Assembly (NCBI GenBank): GCA_017552985.1
Contig: JAFZNO010000047.1
Coordinates: forward strand, 1 to 64,000
Source of the DNA: Lachnospiraceae bacterium
GTDB taxonomy: Bacteria > Bacillota > Clostridia > Lachnospirales > Lachnospiraceae
Length of the DNA stretch: 64,000 nucleotides
Direction of reading: 5' to 3'
How positions within the stretch are numbered: position 1 is the first letter of the stretch; each line of letters begins with the position of its first letter. A program made the translations under genes and the position numbers. Below are positions 54,033-63,710 of the stretch, piece after piece. The notes beneath the pieces were generated by a model. That model worked only from the letters and a program-made list of their open reading frames with translations. It was not told the origin of the DNA and ran no database searches.

Positions 54033-55367
54033 ATGGAAAGAACTTATGCGCAGGAAGCATTTCAAAAAGCAGGAGAGACGGTGTTGGTGAGGGGATTTGT
54101 TGACAACTTGCGTGACAGCAAATACATGACCTTCATCGTATTAAAGGATATTACGGGAAAGATCCAGGTGACGATCGAAAAGGAGCAGCATCCGGAGTGG
54201 GAGGAACTGCTCGCGGGACTTACGGGAGATTCCGTAATCAGCGTCGTTGGACAGGTGAACGCGAATGAGTACGTAAAGCTGGGCGGTGCGGAGATTCTTC
54301 CGGAGAGCATCACCGTGGACAGCCTTTCTGAGGCGCTTCCCATTGCGCGCAAGGCGATTCCCGCAACCAAGAAAAAGAAGGAAGTGGAGCGTTCAAGCAT
54401 TGATCAGCGCATTGATTACCGTTGGATCGACCTCCGCACCGAGGAGAACCAGATGATGTTCAAGGTGCAAACCGTCATGGTGAATGCCATGAGAAAGTTC
54501 CTCTTGGACAGAAACTTTATTGAGATCCATACCCCCAAGCTGATCGGCGCGGCAAGCGAGAGCGGCGCTGACGTGTTTGAGGTGAAGTATTTTGACAGGA
54601 ACGCCTATCTGGCGCAGAGCCCGCAGTTTTATAAGCAGATGGCCATGGCAGCAGGCTTCGAGCGGATCTTCGAGACGGGTCCCGTGTTCCGCGCGGAGAA
54701 GTCCTATACCAACCGTCATACCACTGAGTTTACCGGATTCGATCTGGAGTTCAGCTACATTGACTCCGTGAAGGATGTCATGAAGATGGAGGAGGATCTC
54801 CTGACCGACATGCTTGCAAAGGTGAAGGAGGCATACGGGGAAGAGATCAAGGAGCTCTTTGGCAAGGAAGTCATCGTTCCCACCACGCCTTTCCCGGTTG
54901 TAGACCTGCAGGAGCTTTATGACGCACTCGAGAAGGAATATGGTTACGTTGCGCCGGAAGAGGAGAAGGGAGACCTGACCACCGAGGCAGAGCAGCTTTC
55001 CTTCCGGTATTCCATGGAGAAGTTCGGATCTGAATTCCTGTTTGTGACGGGTTACGGCGTGGAAAAGAGACCGTTCTATCACATGCGTGACGAGAAGGGC
55101 ATGCCCCAGGGCTATGACCTGATCTGGCGCGGCGTGGAGATCACGACGGGCGCACAGCGCGAGCACAGATATGAGATCCTGAAAAAGCAGGCTGAGGAGA
55201 AAGGCTTGGATCAGGACGTGCAGTTCTATCTTTAGTTCTTCAAGTACGGGTGTCCTCCCCACGGCGGCTTTGGAATCGGCGTGGACCGCATGACGATGCT
55301 GCTTCTTGACCTGAGCATCAAGGAAGCCATGTTCCTGTTCAGGGGACCGAACCGCCTGACCCCGTAA
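54033..55367 (+). pseudogene. aspS: Archaeal-type aspartyl-tRNA synthetase with an in-frame amber codon
   Basis: The open frame stops at a TAG (55233-55235), but reading on in the same frame gives 44 more family-like residues (FFKYGCPPHGGFGIGVDR... GPNRLTP) to TAA at 55365-55367, a normal full length of about 444. Before the stop are the anticodon-binding OB fold (VRGFVDNLRDSKYMTFIVLKD), motif 1, motif 2 (GPVFRAEKSYTNRH), and GVEITTGAQREHR, which marks AspRS rather than AsnRS. The stop falls just before motif 3 (GIGVDRMTMLLL), whose Arg contacts ATP, so the truncated protein should be inactive. Relatives I recall commonly have Glu or Ala at this site; GAG to TAG is one change. Possible meanings are a pseudogene, readthrough or a sequencing error. 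Many neighbours end in TAG, so general recoding is unlikely. Confidence 0.75.
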
Positions 55368-55371
55368 AGTA

Positions 55372-55425
55372 GACCAGGGGGACGGGGTTAGTGGTTCAAA
55401 AAATGGTCCGCAAACCCCGTCCCCA
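55372..55425. repeat. REP-like GC-rich palindrome after aspS
   Basis: GACCA-GGGGACGGGGTT faces AACCCCGTCCCC, with a TGGTC inside the loop side, giving a stem of about 12-14 pairs and nested complementarity. No T run follows. The form resembles dispersed REP elements mobilised by Y1 transposases. Confidence 0.6.
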
Positions 55426-55436
55426 AAAGATCGGGC

Positions 55437-55483
55437 TTGACAAATTTTCAAAATTTGCATATTCCGTCAATAAGCATTAAAAT
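55437..55483 (+). promoter_or_regulatory. Promoter region of the cysS T-box operon
   Basis: Two overlapping candidates are present: TTGACA (55437) with a weak TATTCC (55460), and TTGCAT (55455) with a 17-bp spacer and TAAAAT (55478). The second places the start nearer the T-box. Confidence 0.6.
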
Positions 55484-55485
55484 TG

Positions 55486-55755
55486 ATCGCGGGTGAAAAA
55501 GAATGGTTTTCACCTTGGGAAATGCGGAGAACGGAGAGAGTACTTTTCCGAAAGGGATCACAGAGAGGGCTTGTCATTGGCTGAAAGCTTGCCCGGTCTT
55601 GGGAGAAGGAAGTGCATCCGGGAGCTGACCTGGGGAAGCTTAGTATCCAGGTACGTATGGGCGCGTTAAGCCGTCAAGGGAAGGGGCATGCCCCTTAAGT
55701 AGAGTGGAACCGCGGAACAATTCGTCTCTTAGATGGATTGTTCCTTTTTGTTTTA
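55486..55755 (+). promoter_or_regulatory. Cys-specific T-box leader
   Basis: The conserved box AGAGTGGAACCGCGG is at about 55700-55714. The terminator stem GGAACAAT/ATTGTTCC (55714-55721, 55737-55744) is followed by TTTTTGTTTT. The likely specifier codon is TGC at 55613-55615. It controls cysS and perhaps the genes after it. Confidence 0.9.
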
Positions 55756-55820
55756 AATCGCATGACGGATCTTACGGTAAGTGCTTTATGAATTTAGCAA
55801 TAGAAGGAGAGAATGAAGCT

Positions 55821-57236
55821 ATGGAGAACAAGGTAAGGTTTTACAACACGCTGACAAAGAAGGAAGAGCTGTTTGTGCCGAACGTTGACGGAAAGGTGAA
55901 CATGTACACCTGTGGCCCGACCGTATATCATTTTGCACATATTGGAAATCTTAGAACTTATATTTGCGAGGACATTCTGGAGAAGACGCTCCGCTACGTG
56001 GGATATGACGTAAAGCGCGTCATGAACGTCACGGACGTGGGGCATCTTTCCAGCGATGCGGATACCGGCGAGGACAAGATGCTCAAGGGCGCAAAGCGCG
56101 AGCACAAGACCGTCATGGAGATCGCGAAGTTCTACACGGATGCTTTCTTCTCTGATTGTGCAAAGCTGAATATCAAGACGCCTGACGTGGTGGAGCCCGC
56201 TACCAACTGCATCCCGGAGTTCATCAAGATGATCAGCGGCCTGATCGATAAGGGCTATGCTTATCTGGCAGGCGGCAACGTGTATTTTGACACTTCGAAG
56301 TTAAAGGAGTATTACGTTCTTTCCAATCACAGCGAGGAAGAGCTTCTCGTGGGCGTTCGCGATGACGTGGAAGAGGATGGGAATAAGAAAAACAAGAGCG
56401 ATTTCGTGCTTTGGTTTACAAAGTCGAAGTTTGAGGATCAGGAACTTAAGTGGGAGAGCCCCTGGGGCGTTGGGTATCCCGGATGGCACATCGAGTGCTC
56501 CTGCATCAGCTTAAAGCACCTCAGCGAGTTTATGGACATTCACTGCGGCGGCGTGGACAACATTTTCCCGCACCACACGAACGAGATCGCGCAGAGCGAG
56601 TCCTACCTTGGCCACAAGTGGTGCAACTACTGGTTCCACGTACATCACTTAAATGACAAGACGGGTAAGATGAGCAAGTCCAAGGGTGATTTCCTCACCG
56701 TATCCCTTTTGGAGTCCAAGGGCTATGATCCTTTGGCATACCGCATGTTCTGCCTGCTGAGCCACTATCGCAAGCCCCTGGAGTTCTCTTATGAGAATCT
56801 GGACAACGTGGCACAGGCGTATGACAAGCTGGTAAAGAGGGTCGCTTCCCTGAATAAGGAGGGCGAGGTGGATCAGAAGGCGTTCGCTGAGTACCGCGAG
56901 AAGTTTGAGGCGGCACTTTGCGATGATTTCAATACTTCCATGGCCATCACCGTACTGTATGACGTGCTGAAGGCTGACGTTAACGATGCGACGAAGTTTG
57001 CGCTTGCAGAGAGCTTTGACGAGGTGCTGTCCCTGAAGCTGACCACCGCGGTGGCAGAGAAGGCAGAGAGCGTGGACGAAGAGCTTGCAGCTTACGTGGA
57101 GGGCAAGATCGCAGAGCGTGCGCAGGCCAAGAAGGACAAGAACTTTGCCCTGGCAGATTCCATCCGCGCGGAGCTTTTGGAGAAGGGCATCGTGCTCAAG
57201 GACACCAGAGAAGGAACACTGTGGGAGAAGGCCTGA
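55821..57236 (+). CDS. cysS: Cysteinyl-tRNA synthetase
   Basis: The 471-residue class I synthetase has MYTCGPTVYHFAHIGN, with zinc-binding Cys31 and the HIGN signature; WHIECSCISLKHL, which carries further zinc ligands; and KMSKSKGD (about 282) for ATP. The ATG at 55821 has AAGGAGA upstream; the longer open frame upstream reads through the T-box and is not real. It leads the conserved cysS-mrnC-rlmB-sigH cluster. Confidence 0.97.
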   Translation: MENKVRFYNTLTKKEELFVPNVDGKVNMYTCGPTVYHFAHIGNLRTYICEDILEKTLRYVGYDVKRVMNVTDVGHLSSDADTGEDKMLKGAKREHKTVMEIAKFYTDAFFSDCAKLNIKTPDVVEPATNCIPEFIKMISGLIDKGYAYLAGGNVYFDTSKLKEYYVLSNHSEEELLVGVRDDVEEDGNKKNKSDFVLWFTKSKFEDQELKWESPWGVGYPGWHIECSCISLKHLSEFMDIHCGGVDNIFPHHTNEIAQSESYLGHKWCNYWFHVHHLNDKTGKMSKSKGDFLTVSLLESKGYDPLAYRMFCLLSHYRKPLEFSYENLDNVAQAYDKLVKRVASLNKEGEVDQKAFAEYREKFEAALCDDFNTSMAITVLYDVLKADVNDATKFALAESFDEVLSLKLTTAVAEKAESVDEELAAYVEGKIAERAQAKKDKNFALADSIRAELLEKGIVLKDTREGTLWEKA

Positions 57237-57251
57237 GTTTGAGGGCTGAGA

Positions 57252-57704
57252 GTGATTGATCAATTGGAGGAAGCTTTGGAATCTCAGGAAATCTTAGATA
57301 AAATCAAAGAAACGTTTCCGTGTCCGCCCCAGGACGTGCGTGCATACTCACCGCTTGCGCTGGCATTTATCGGCGACGGCGTGTACAGCCTTGTGGTCCG
57401 CACCATGGTGGTCTGCCAGGCGAACCGCGCGAACAATGCTTTGCACAACGTGACGGTGAAGTACGTGAAGGCGGAGAATCAGGCCAAGATCGTCGAGATC
57501 ATCAAACCTCTTCTGTCGGAAGAGGAGGCGGACGTGCTTCGCAGGGGGCGCAACGCAAAGCCTCACACGACGGCAAAGAACGCCAGCATCAGCGACTATC
57601 ACAAGGCAACCGGATTGGAAGCGCTGGTTGGATATTTGTATCTCGCGGGCCGGACAGATCGCATGCTGGAGCTGATGAAGATTGGTTTTGACGGACTGGA
57701 TTAG
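57252..57704 (+). CDS. mrnC: Mini-ribonuclease III
   Basis: MrnC trims 23S rRNA precursors. The 150-residue protein has the RNase III catalytic domain only, with YSPLALAFIGDGVYSLVVRT (the acidic catalytic region) and YHKATGLEALVGYLYLAGR (the second acidic motif), and lacks the dsRNA-binding domain, as the family should. The start is a GTG 16 bases after cysS. The position between cysS and rlmB is diagnostic. Confidence 0.95.
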   Translation: MIDQLEEALESQEILDKIKETFPCPPQDVRAYSPLALAFIGDGVYSLVVRTMVVCQANRANNALHNVTVKYVKAENQAKIVEIIKPLLSEEEADVLRRGRNAKPHTTAKNASISDYHKATGLEALVGYLYLAGRTDRMLELMKIGFDGLD

Positions 57705-57724
57705 GATCAAAAAAGGAGAGTGCC

Positions 57725-58468
57725 ATGGGTTATCAGGAGTTTACGATAGAGGGACGCAATGCCGTGATCGAGGCATTCCGTTCAGGAAAGACCATTGACA
57801 AGTTATACGTGCTGGACGGCTGTCAGGATGGCCCCGTCATGACTATCAAGCGTGAGGCGAAGAAGCAGAACGTTCTGATGAAGTTTGTGACGAAGGAGCG
57901 TCTGGACCAGATGTCCGAGACGGGAAAGCATCAGGGCGTCATTGCCGTGGCGGCTGCCTATGAATATGCGGAAGTGGACGACATGCTGAAGGCGGCGAAG
58001 GAAAAAGGAGAGCCTCCGTTCCTTATTTTGCTTGACAACATTGAGGATCCTCACAATCTTGGCGCCATCATCCGTACTGCCAACCTTGCGGGGGCTCATG
58101 GCGTGATCATTCCCAAAAACCGCGCGGCAGGTCTTACGGCCACGGTGGCGAGAACGTCCGCCGGAGCACTGAATTACGTGCCGGTTGCCAAGGTGACGAA
58201 CCTCGCAAAAACCATAGAGGAACTGAAGAAAGAGGGACTTTGGTTCGTATGCGCCGACATGGGCGGGACAACCATGTATGACCTTAACCTGAAGGGCCCC
58301 ATCGGCCTCGTGATCGGCAATGAGGGAGAGGGCGTGGGAAGACTTGTCAAGGAAAGCTGTGACATGATCGCCTCCATCCCCATGAAGGGCAACATTGATT
58401 CCCTCAACGCATCCGTGGCAGCAGGCGTTCTCGCATATGAGATCGTGCGCCAGCGTCTGCAGGCATAG
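57725..58468 (+). CDS. rlmB: 23S rRNA (guanosine-2'-O) methyltransferase RlmB
   Basis: A SPOUT methyltransferase of 247 residues. An N-terminal substrate-binding part (EFTIEGRNAVIEAFRSGKTI) is followed by the three knot motifs: LLDNIEDPHNLGAIIRTA, VIGNEGEGVGRLV and IPMKGNIDSLNASVAAGVLAYEI. It modifies a guanosine in 23S rRNA using S-adenosylmethionine. It starts 20 bases after mrnC with AAAGGAG upstream. Confidence 0.95.
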   Translation: MGYQEFTIEGRNAVIEAFRSGKTIDKLYVLDGCQDGPVMTIKREAKKQNVLMKFVTKERLDQMSETGKHQGVIAVAAAYEYAEVDDMLKAAKEKGEPPFLILLDNIEDPHNLGAIIRTANLAGAHGVIIPKNRAAGLTATVARTSAGALNYVPVAKVTNLAKTIEELKKEGLWFVCADMGGTTMYDLNLKGPIGLVIGNEGEGVGRLVKESCDMIASIPMKGNIDSLNASVAAGVLAYEIVRQRLQA

Positions 58469-58557
58469 TTCCTGCAGGGGCACTGCGACGTCAGTGGGAT
58501 TGCAGGTTCTGTGCGGAATGCTGGGAAATGCCAGGGATCTCAGGAGGAAGAAAACAG

Positions 58558-59181
58558 ATGGATCATGGAATCAACGACTATCAGGGATATTCGGACGAGG
58601 AACTGATCGATCGCCTGCGGGCGGGAGAGACGGAGATCACGGATTACCTTTGCGACAAGTATAAGGACTTGGTGCGTAAGGGCGCGCGGAGCATGTTCAT
58701 CTTGGGCGGAGATACCGAGGATCTGATCCAGGAGGGCATGATCGGCCTGTTTAAGGCCGTGCGCGATTACGACAGCGGCCGTGACGCCAGCTTCTTTACC
58801 TTCGCGGAGCTTTGCATCAACCGCCAGATCTATACGGCAGTGCAGGCCTCCAGGCGAAAGAAACACGTGCCCTTGAATGAAGCCGTTTCCCTTTATAGCC
58901 AGGTGGATGGCGCCGGTGACGGGGAAGGACGATTTTTGCTTGAAGAGCTTGCGGACGATTCCAGACAGGATCCCGAGAGCCTGCTGCTGGACAAGGAAAG
59001 GGTCAAGGAACTGGAGCAAACTATCGAAGAATCCCTCAGTCCCTTTGAAAAACAAGTGCTGGATCTTTACCTCGCCCAGATGACCACGTCACAGATCGCC
59101 AGGATCCTCGGAAAAAATGAAAAATCCACGGACAATGCGCTGCAACGTCTGAAGGGAAAATTGAAAAAAATACTCAAATGA
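58558..59181 (+). CDS. sigH: RNA polymerase sigma-H factor
   Basis: SigH drives transition-phase and early sporulation genes in Firmicutes. The 207-residue protein follows the SigH pattern closely: YSDEELIDRLRAGETEITDYL, KYKDLVRKGARSMFILGGDTEDLIQEGMIGL (region 2), FTFAELCINRQIYTAVQASRRKKHVPLN, and a region-4 helix-turn-helix ending KSTDNALQRLKGKLKK. The ATG at 58558 has AGGAGGAAG upstream. Its place after rlmB is as in Bacillus, except that no yacP gene lies between. Confidence 0.94.
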   Translation: MDHGINDYQGYSDEELIDRLRAGETEITDYLCDKYKDLVRKGARSMFILGGDTEDLIQEGMIGLFKAVRDYDSGRDASFFTFAELCINRQIYTAVQASRRKKHVPLNEAVSLYSQVDGAGDGEGRFLLEELADDSRQDPESLLLDKERVKELEQTIEESLSPFEKQVLDLYLAQMTTSQIARILGKNEKSTDNALQRLKGKLKKILK

Positions 59182-59203
59182 CAAAAAGTAAAAAAGACAG
59201 GGA

Positions 59204-59242
59204 AAAAAGTGGCTGAAAACGGCCACTTTTTATGTTTTTTTT
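59204..59242 (+). terminator. Intrinsic terminator after sigH
   Basis: AAAAAGTGGC and GCCACTTTTT flank an eight-base loop, followed by a T-rich stretch. Confidence 0.92.
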
Positions 59243-59398
59243 ATGATTTTATCAGTATTACGTTATTGTATCTTACGGTGGTAACGTGGTATTCTTTGGG
59301 TTGAGAAGAAATGACCGGATGCTTATTGGGGGAAGCTGGCGGCTTATGGGGGGAGAAGATACTTGTAAAAAGAGATCGGACCTCGGAGGATTTGATAA

Positions 59399-62300
59399 AT
59401 GTCAGGTTTTAGCGTTAGAAAACCATATACCGTGCTTGTGGGCGTCATACTGGCCATCGTGCTGGGCGTCGTGTCCTTCACAAAGACGACAACGGACCTG
59501 TTGCCCAACATTAGCTTACCATACGTGATCGTTGTCACGACTTACCCGGGAGCCAGCCCGGAGACCGTGGAGACCGTTGTTACGCAGCCCGTGGAGGCAG
59601 GCATGGCGACGGTTAGTAACATTGAGAGCATACAATCCGTGTCCTCGGACAGCTATTCCATGGTCATCCTGGAATTTGCGCAGTCAACGAACATGGATTC
59701 CATCTCGTTGGAGATCCGTGAAAAACTGGATCAGATCAAGGGATATTGGGATGATTCCGTTGGAAATCCCATGATCATGAAGCTGAATCCCAACATGCTC
59801 CCCGTCATGATCGCCGCGATCGGCGTGGACGGCATGGATGACGCGCAGATCAGCTCCTACGTAGAGGATGAGCTGATGCCGGAGCTGGAGAGCCTTGAGG
59901 GCGTTGCTTCCGCGTCTGCCACGGGACTTTTGGAGAAGAGCGTGCACGTAATGATCCGCCAGGAAAAGGTGGACCAGGTGAATGAAAAGATCCGCGCCGC
60001 CATCGACAAGAAGATGGAGGATGCGGCGAAGGAATTGGCGGACGGACGCCAGAAAATAGAGGATGGTCAGAAGGAACTGGACGACGGAAAGCAGGGCATC
60101 CTGGACGGAAAACAGGGACTTCTGGACGGACAAAAGCAGTTGGAGGAAGGAAAGCAGCAGCTTGCGGAAAAGCAGGAAGAGACCTTAAAGCAGCTGGCCG
60201 CAACGAAATCCATGCTCTCGACTGCAAAGACGCAGCTGGAGGCGACCAAGGTCACCATGACCCTTGCGAAGGGCGTGATCGACCCGCTGATGGTGCAATT
60301 AAATGACCTGGAAAAGCGTCTCAATACCTTCCGTGAGAACATGGAAAAGCTTAGGGACCAGGTGCAGAATCCGGATAACGGCAATTCTGAACCCGGAACG
60401 GAGGAAGGCGGCGAGGAAGAAAGCGGCGAAGGAACCGGTGAAGGAACTGGCGAGAGCGGAACCGGGGAGGCTTCAGGCGAAGGTCAGCAGGAGGAAAAGC
60501 CTGCGGAGGAACCTGACGAGGAACAGCAGATCAGGGAGGCTCTAAAGGCGCTTCGTGAACAGATCCTGCAGAGTCAGTTCTTAAAGGACGCGGCTGAGCA
60601 GGTTCCGGCACTGAAGGATGCGCTTACGCGATTGGAGCAGATGAATCCGGACGAAGATCCCGTGACGCTTCTTGGCGTACTCAAGAATACCATCCAGACG
60701 CTTCAGAACACTATTGAGTCCACTTCGAAGATGTTGGACGTGAACCTCGCAACGGTGAACCAGGGGTTGGAGGCCGTTGAAAAAGGAGAGTTGACCGCGG
60801 CCATTGAATTTGCAAATGCATCCGCAGGCATCTCCCTTGGCGAATACAAGATGGAGCTTGGCAAGTCCCAGCTTGACGCTGCGGAGGAGCAGTTAAAGAG
60901 CGGCCAGGAGCAGTTAGATCAAGCTCTGGAAAAGATTGAAGAGGGTGAAAAGCAGCTGCAGGAAGCACGCGAGAGCGCTTACGAGCAGGCTGACGTAAAG
61001 AACGTCCTCACGGTGGCTACCGTGGAGGGACTTTTGAAGGCACAGAATTTCTCCATGCCGGCAGGCTACGTGACGGAGGAAGGCGTGTCCTATCTGATCC
61101 GCGTGGGCGACAAGCCCCGTTCCGCAGAGGAGTTGCAGGCAATGCCTTTGATCGACCTGCACATGGAGGGCCTGGAGGCCATCACTCTCGGCGACGTGGC
61201 TGACGTATTCTATGCGGACAATTCCGACAGCATTTACACGAACGTAAACGGCAGCGCCGGCGTGATGTTATCCCTGCAGAAGCAGACGGGATATTCCACG
61301 GGCGACGTATCCGACAAATTAAAGGAACGCTTTGACAAGCTGATGAAGGAGGATTCCAACCTTCACGTGATCACGCTGATGGATCAGGGCATCTACATTG
61401 ACATGGTCATGGATTCCATCATCAAGAACATCTTGTTCGGCGGCGGACTTGCCATCTTGATCCTGCTGATATTCCTTAGGGATTTAAGGCCCACCATGGT
61501 CGTGGCCTTCTCCATCCCCATCAGTTTGGTGACGGCGATCGTCTGCATGTATTTCTCGGGCGTAACGCTGAACGTCATCTCGCTTTCGGGCCTGGCGCTA
61601 GGCATAGGAATGCTGGTGGACAACTCCATCGTCGTAATAGAAAACATTTACCGAATGCGCGGCGAGGGCGCGTCCATGAAGGATGCGGCCATCCAGGGCG
61701 CAAAGGAAGTGGCGGGCGCCATCATGGCATCCACCCTGACCACCGTATGCGTATTCCTGCCCATCGTGTTTACGGAGGGCATTACGAGGCAACTCTTTGT
61801 GGACATGGGTCTTACGATCGCGTTCTCGCTGTTTGCCAGCCTTGCGGTCGCACTTACCGTGGTTCCGGCCATGGCATCCAAGATGCTTACGGGCTCCAGT
61901 CTCAAGAAGGAGACGAAGTTCTTTGAATGGATCATCAAGGGATATGGTAAGCTCCTGGCAGGCGCATTGAAGGTGAAACCTTTGGTGTTCCTTCTGGTGA
62001 TCGGCCTGCTGGCCCTGAGCGGATATGCGGCATATTCCAAGGGTACGGCTTTCATGCCCGCCATGGATTCACCGCAGATGACCGTGAACGTGACCTTGGA
62101 TGACTCGGCGAAGCTGTCGGAGACGGCGGAGCTTACGGATCAGATCGTGGACATGCTGCTTGCGATGGAAGACGTCACGGATGCAGGCGCCATGACCAGC
62201 TCCAGCAATTCTATTCTGGGCATGTTGGGCGGAAGCGGCGCAGAGAATGCTTCCACCATCTACGTCGTGACCAAGGAAGACAAGAAATATACCAATGATG

Positions 62301-63535
62301 AGCTTGCGGCGCAGATCCTGCAGATGACGGAGGACCTTCCCGCAAAGATTTCCGTGGAAACGTCCAGCATGGACATGTCGGCGCTGGGCGGAAGCGGCAT
62401 TTCCATCCAGGTGCGCGGACGTGACCTGGATACCCTGCGCACCATCGCCAGGGACGTGGCAGCCATCGTGAGGGAGACGGAAGGAACCACGGAGGTTTCG
62501 GACGGACTTGCGGAATCCGGAACGGAGCTCCGGATTCACGTAAAGAAGGAAGAGGCTGTGAAATATGGTCTCACCGTGGCACAGGTGTTCTCGCAGGTGA
62601 TGGAGAAGGTGGCGGCTGCCAACGCATCCACCGTGCTTTCCGGAAATGACCAGGATTACAGCGTATACGTAAAGAATGACAGCGATGAGGAACTGACCAG
62701 ACAGCTGCTCAAGGAGATCGAGGTGACCGGAACTGGCGAAAACCAGGCACCCGTAAAGGTGAAGCTCTCGGAGATCGCCGACTTTGAGGATGAGAAATCC
62801 CTGGATTCCATCAGCAGAATCGATCAGTCCAGATACATATCCGTTACCGCGCAGATTGCAGACGGTTACAATATTGGTAAGGTTTCGACGGTGCTTGAGG
62901 ACCAGTTGAAGGATTATCCTATGCCGGAGGGATACCGCCTGGTATATTCCGGTGAGAACGAGACCATCAATGACGCATTGGAGCAGCTCCTTTTGATGCT
63001 TCTTTTGGCGGTTGTGTTCATGTACCTGATCATGGTGGCACAGTTCCAGTCCCTTTTGTCACCGTTCATCATCATGTTTACGATCCCGCTGGCATTTACG
63101 GGTGGCTTCTTCGGACTGTACTTTAGCAACAGTGAGATCAGCGTAGTCGCAATGATTGGTTTCGTCATGTTGTCCGGCATTATCGTGAATAACGGCATTG
63201 TGCTGATCGATTACATGAACCAGCTCAGGGATGAGGGCATGGATCGCAAGACCGCCATTCTGACCGCAGGAAAGACGAGACTCCGTCCCGTTTTGATGAC
63301 GGCACTGACGACGATCCTCGCATTGTCTACCATGGTATTTTCCAACGACATGGGATCTGCAATGGGCAAACCCATGGCCATCGTTACCATCGGCGGACTG
63401 CTCTACGGAACCGTGCTTACCCTGGTGGTGATTCCTTGCGTATATGACATATTTACGCGGGGCCGCGACAGGAAGAAGGAGAAGGCGGAAAAGCAGGAAA
63501 AGGCAGTGGAATCCGTTGTATTCACGGAAGAATAA
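59399..63535 (+). CDS. RND-family efflux transporter with an enlarged coiled-coil periplasmic-type loop
   Basis: The 1378-residue protein has the two-fold RND layout. Transmembrane helix 1 (about 10-30) is followed by ISLPYVIVVTTYPGASPETVE, as in AcrB/SwrC. The first outer loop is enlarged by a coiled coil (about 200-290, repeats of the DGKQGLLDGQKQLEEGK kind), a Gly/Glu linker (about 327-378) and a second coil (about 480-534). Helices 2-7 lie at about 670-880 with the LSGLALGIGMLVDNSIVVIEN motif that carries the proton-relay Asp. The C-terminal helices lie at about 1196-1354. GGAGG precedes the ATG. In a one-membrane cell it probably exports lipids, surfactants or drugs; substrate unknown. 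Confidence 0.9.
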   Translation: MSGFSVRKPYTVLVGVILAIVLGVVSFTKTTTDLLPNISLPYVIVVTTYPGASPETVETVVTQPVEAGMATVSNIESIQSVSSDSYSMVILEFAQSTNMDSISLEIREKLDQIKGYWDDSVGNPMIMKLNPNMLPVMIAAIGVDGMDDAQISSYVEDELMPELESLEGVASASATGLLEKSVHVMIRQEKVDQVNEKIRAAIDKKMEDAAKELADGRQKIEDGQKELDDGKQGILDGKQGLLDGQKQLEEGKQQLAEKQEETLKQLAATKSMLSTAKTQLEATKVTMTLAKGVIDPLMVQLNDLEKRLNTFRENMEKLRDQVQNPDNGNSEPGTEEGGEEESGEGTGEGTGESGTGEASGEGQQEEKPAEEPDEEQQIREALKALREQILQSQFLKDAAEQVPALKDALTRLEQMNPDEDPVTLLGVLKNTIQTLQNTIESTSKMLDVNLATVNQGLEAVEKGELTAAIEFANASAGISLGEYKMELGKSQLDAAEEQLKSGQEQLDQALEKIEEGEKQLQEARESAYEQADVKNVLTVATVEGLLKAQNFSMPAGYVTEEGVSYLIRVGDKPRSAEELQAMPLIDLHMEGLEAITLGDVADVFYADNSDSIYTNVNGSAGVMLSLQKQTGYSTGDVSDKLKERFDKLMKEDSNLHVITLMDQGIYIDMVMDSIIKNILFGGGLAILILLIFLRDLRPTMVVAFSIPISLVTAIVCMYFSGVTLNVISLSGLALGIGMLVDNSIVVIENIYRMRGEGASMKDAAIQGAKEVAGAIMASTLTTVCVFLPIVFTEGITRQLFVDMGLTIAFSLFASLAVALTVVPAMASKMLTGSSLKKETKFFEWIIKGYGKLLAGALKVKPLVFLLVIGLLALSGYAAYSKGTAFMPAMDSPQMTVNVTLDDSAKLSETAELTDQIVDMLLAMEDVTDAGAMTSSSNSILGMLGGSGAENASTIYVVTKEDKKYTNDELAAQILQMTEDLPAKISVETSSMDMSALGGSGISIQVRGRDLDTLRTIARDVAAIVRETEGTTEVSDGLAESGTELRIHVKKEEAVKYGLTVAQVFSQVMEKVAAANASTVLSGNDQDYSVYVKNDSDEELTRQLLKEIEVTGTGENQAPVKVKLSEIADFEDEKSLDSISRIDQSRYISVTAQIADGYNIGKVSTVLEDQLKDYPMPEGYRLVYSGENETINDALEQLLLMLLLAVVFMYLIMVAQFQSLLSPFIIMFTIPLAFTGGFFGLYFSNSEISVVAMIGFVMLSGIIVNNGIVLIDYMNQLRDEGMDRKTAILTAGKTRLRPVLMTALTTILALSTMVFSNDMGSAMGKPMAIVTIGGLLYGTVLTLVVIPCVYDIFTRGRDRKKEKAEKQEKAVESVVFTEE

Positions 63536-63564
63536 AAAATAAATCGAAAAAGTAAATTTTCATA

Positions 63565-63593
63565 TTGACAGAATCGAAAACATTTGTTAAGAT
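63565..63593 (+). promoter_or_regulatory. Promoter of tRNA-Thr
   Basis: TTGACA (63565-63570), a 17-bp spacer and TAAGAT (63588-63593). Confidence 0.8.
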
Positions 63594-63625
63594 GGTACAC
63601 GGTGATTGCGAAAGCAAGTCCTAAT

Positions 63626-63698
63626 GCTGCTGTGGCTCAGTCGGTAGAGCGTCACATTGGTAATGTGGAGGTCACCGGTTCGATTCCGGTCAGCAGCT
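63626..63698 (+). tRNA. tRNA-Thr (anticodon GGT)
   Basis: Acceptor GCTGCTG/CAGCAGC, D arm TGGCTCAGTCGGTAGAGC, anticodon stem TCACA/TGTGG with loop TTGGTAA, and T arm ACCGG-TTCGATT-CCGGT. CCA is not encoded. Confidence 0.96.
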
Positions 63699-63710
63699 CA
63701 CTTAAGAGAG

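Noticed and set aside
54033..55367. Genome-wide reassignment of TAG as a sense codon
   Set aside because: trpA, protein C, ylxQ, the GntR and ABC ATPase genes, lgt, mrnC and rlmB all end in TAG at their expected lengths.
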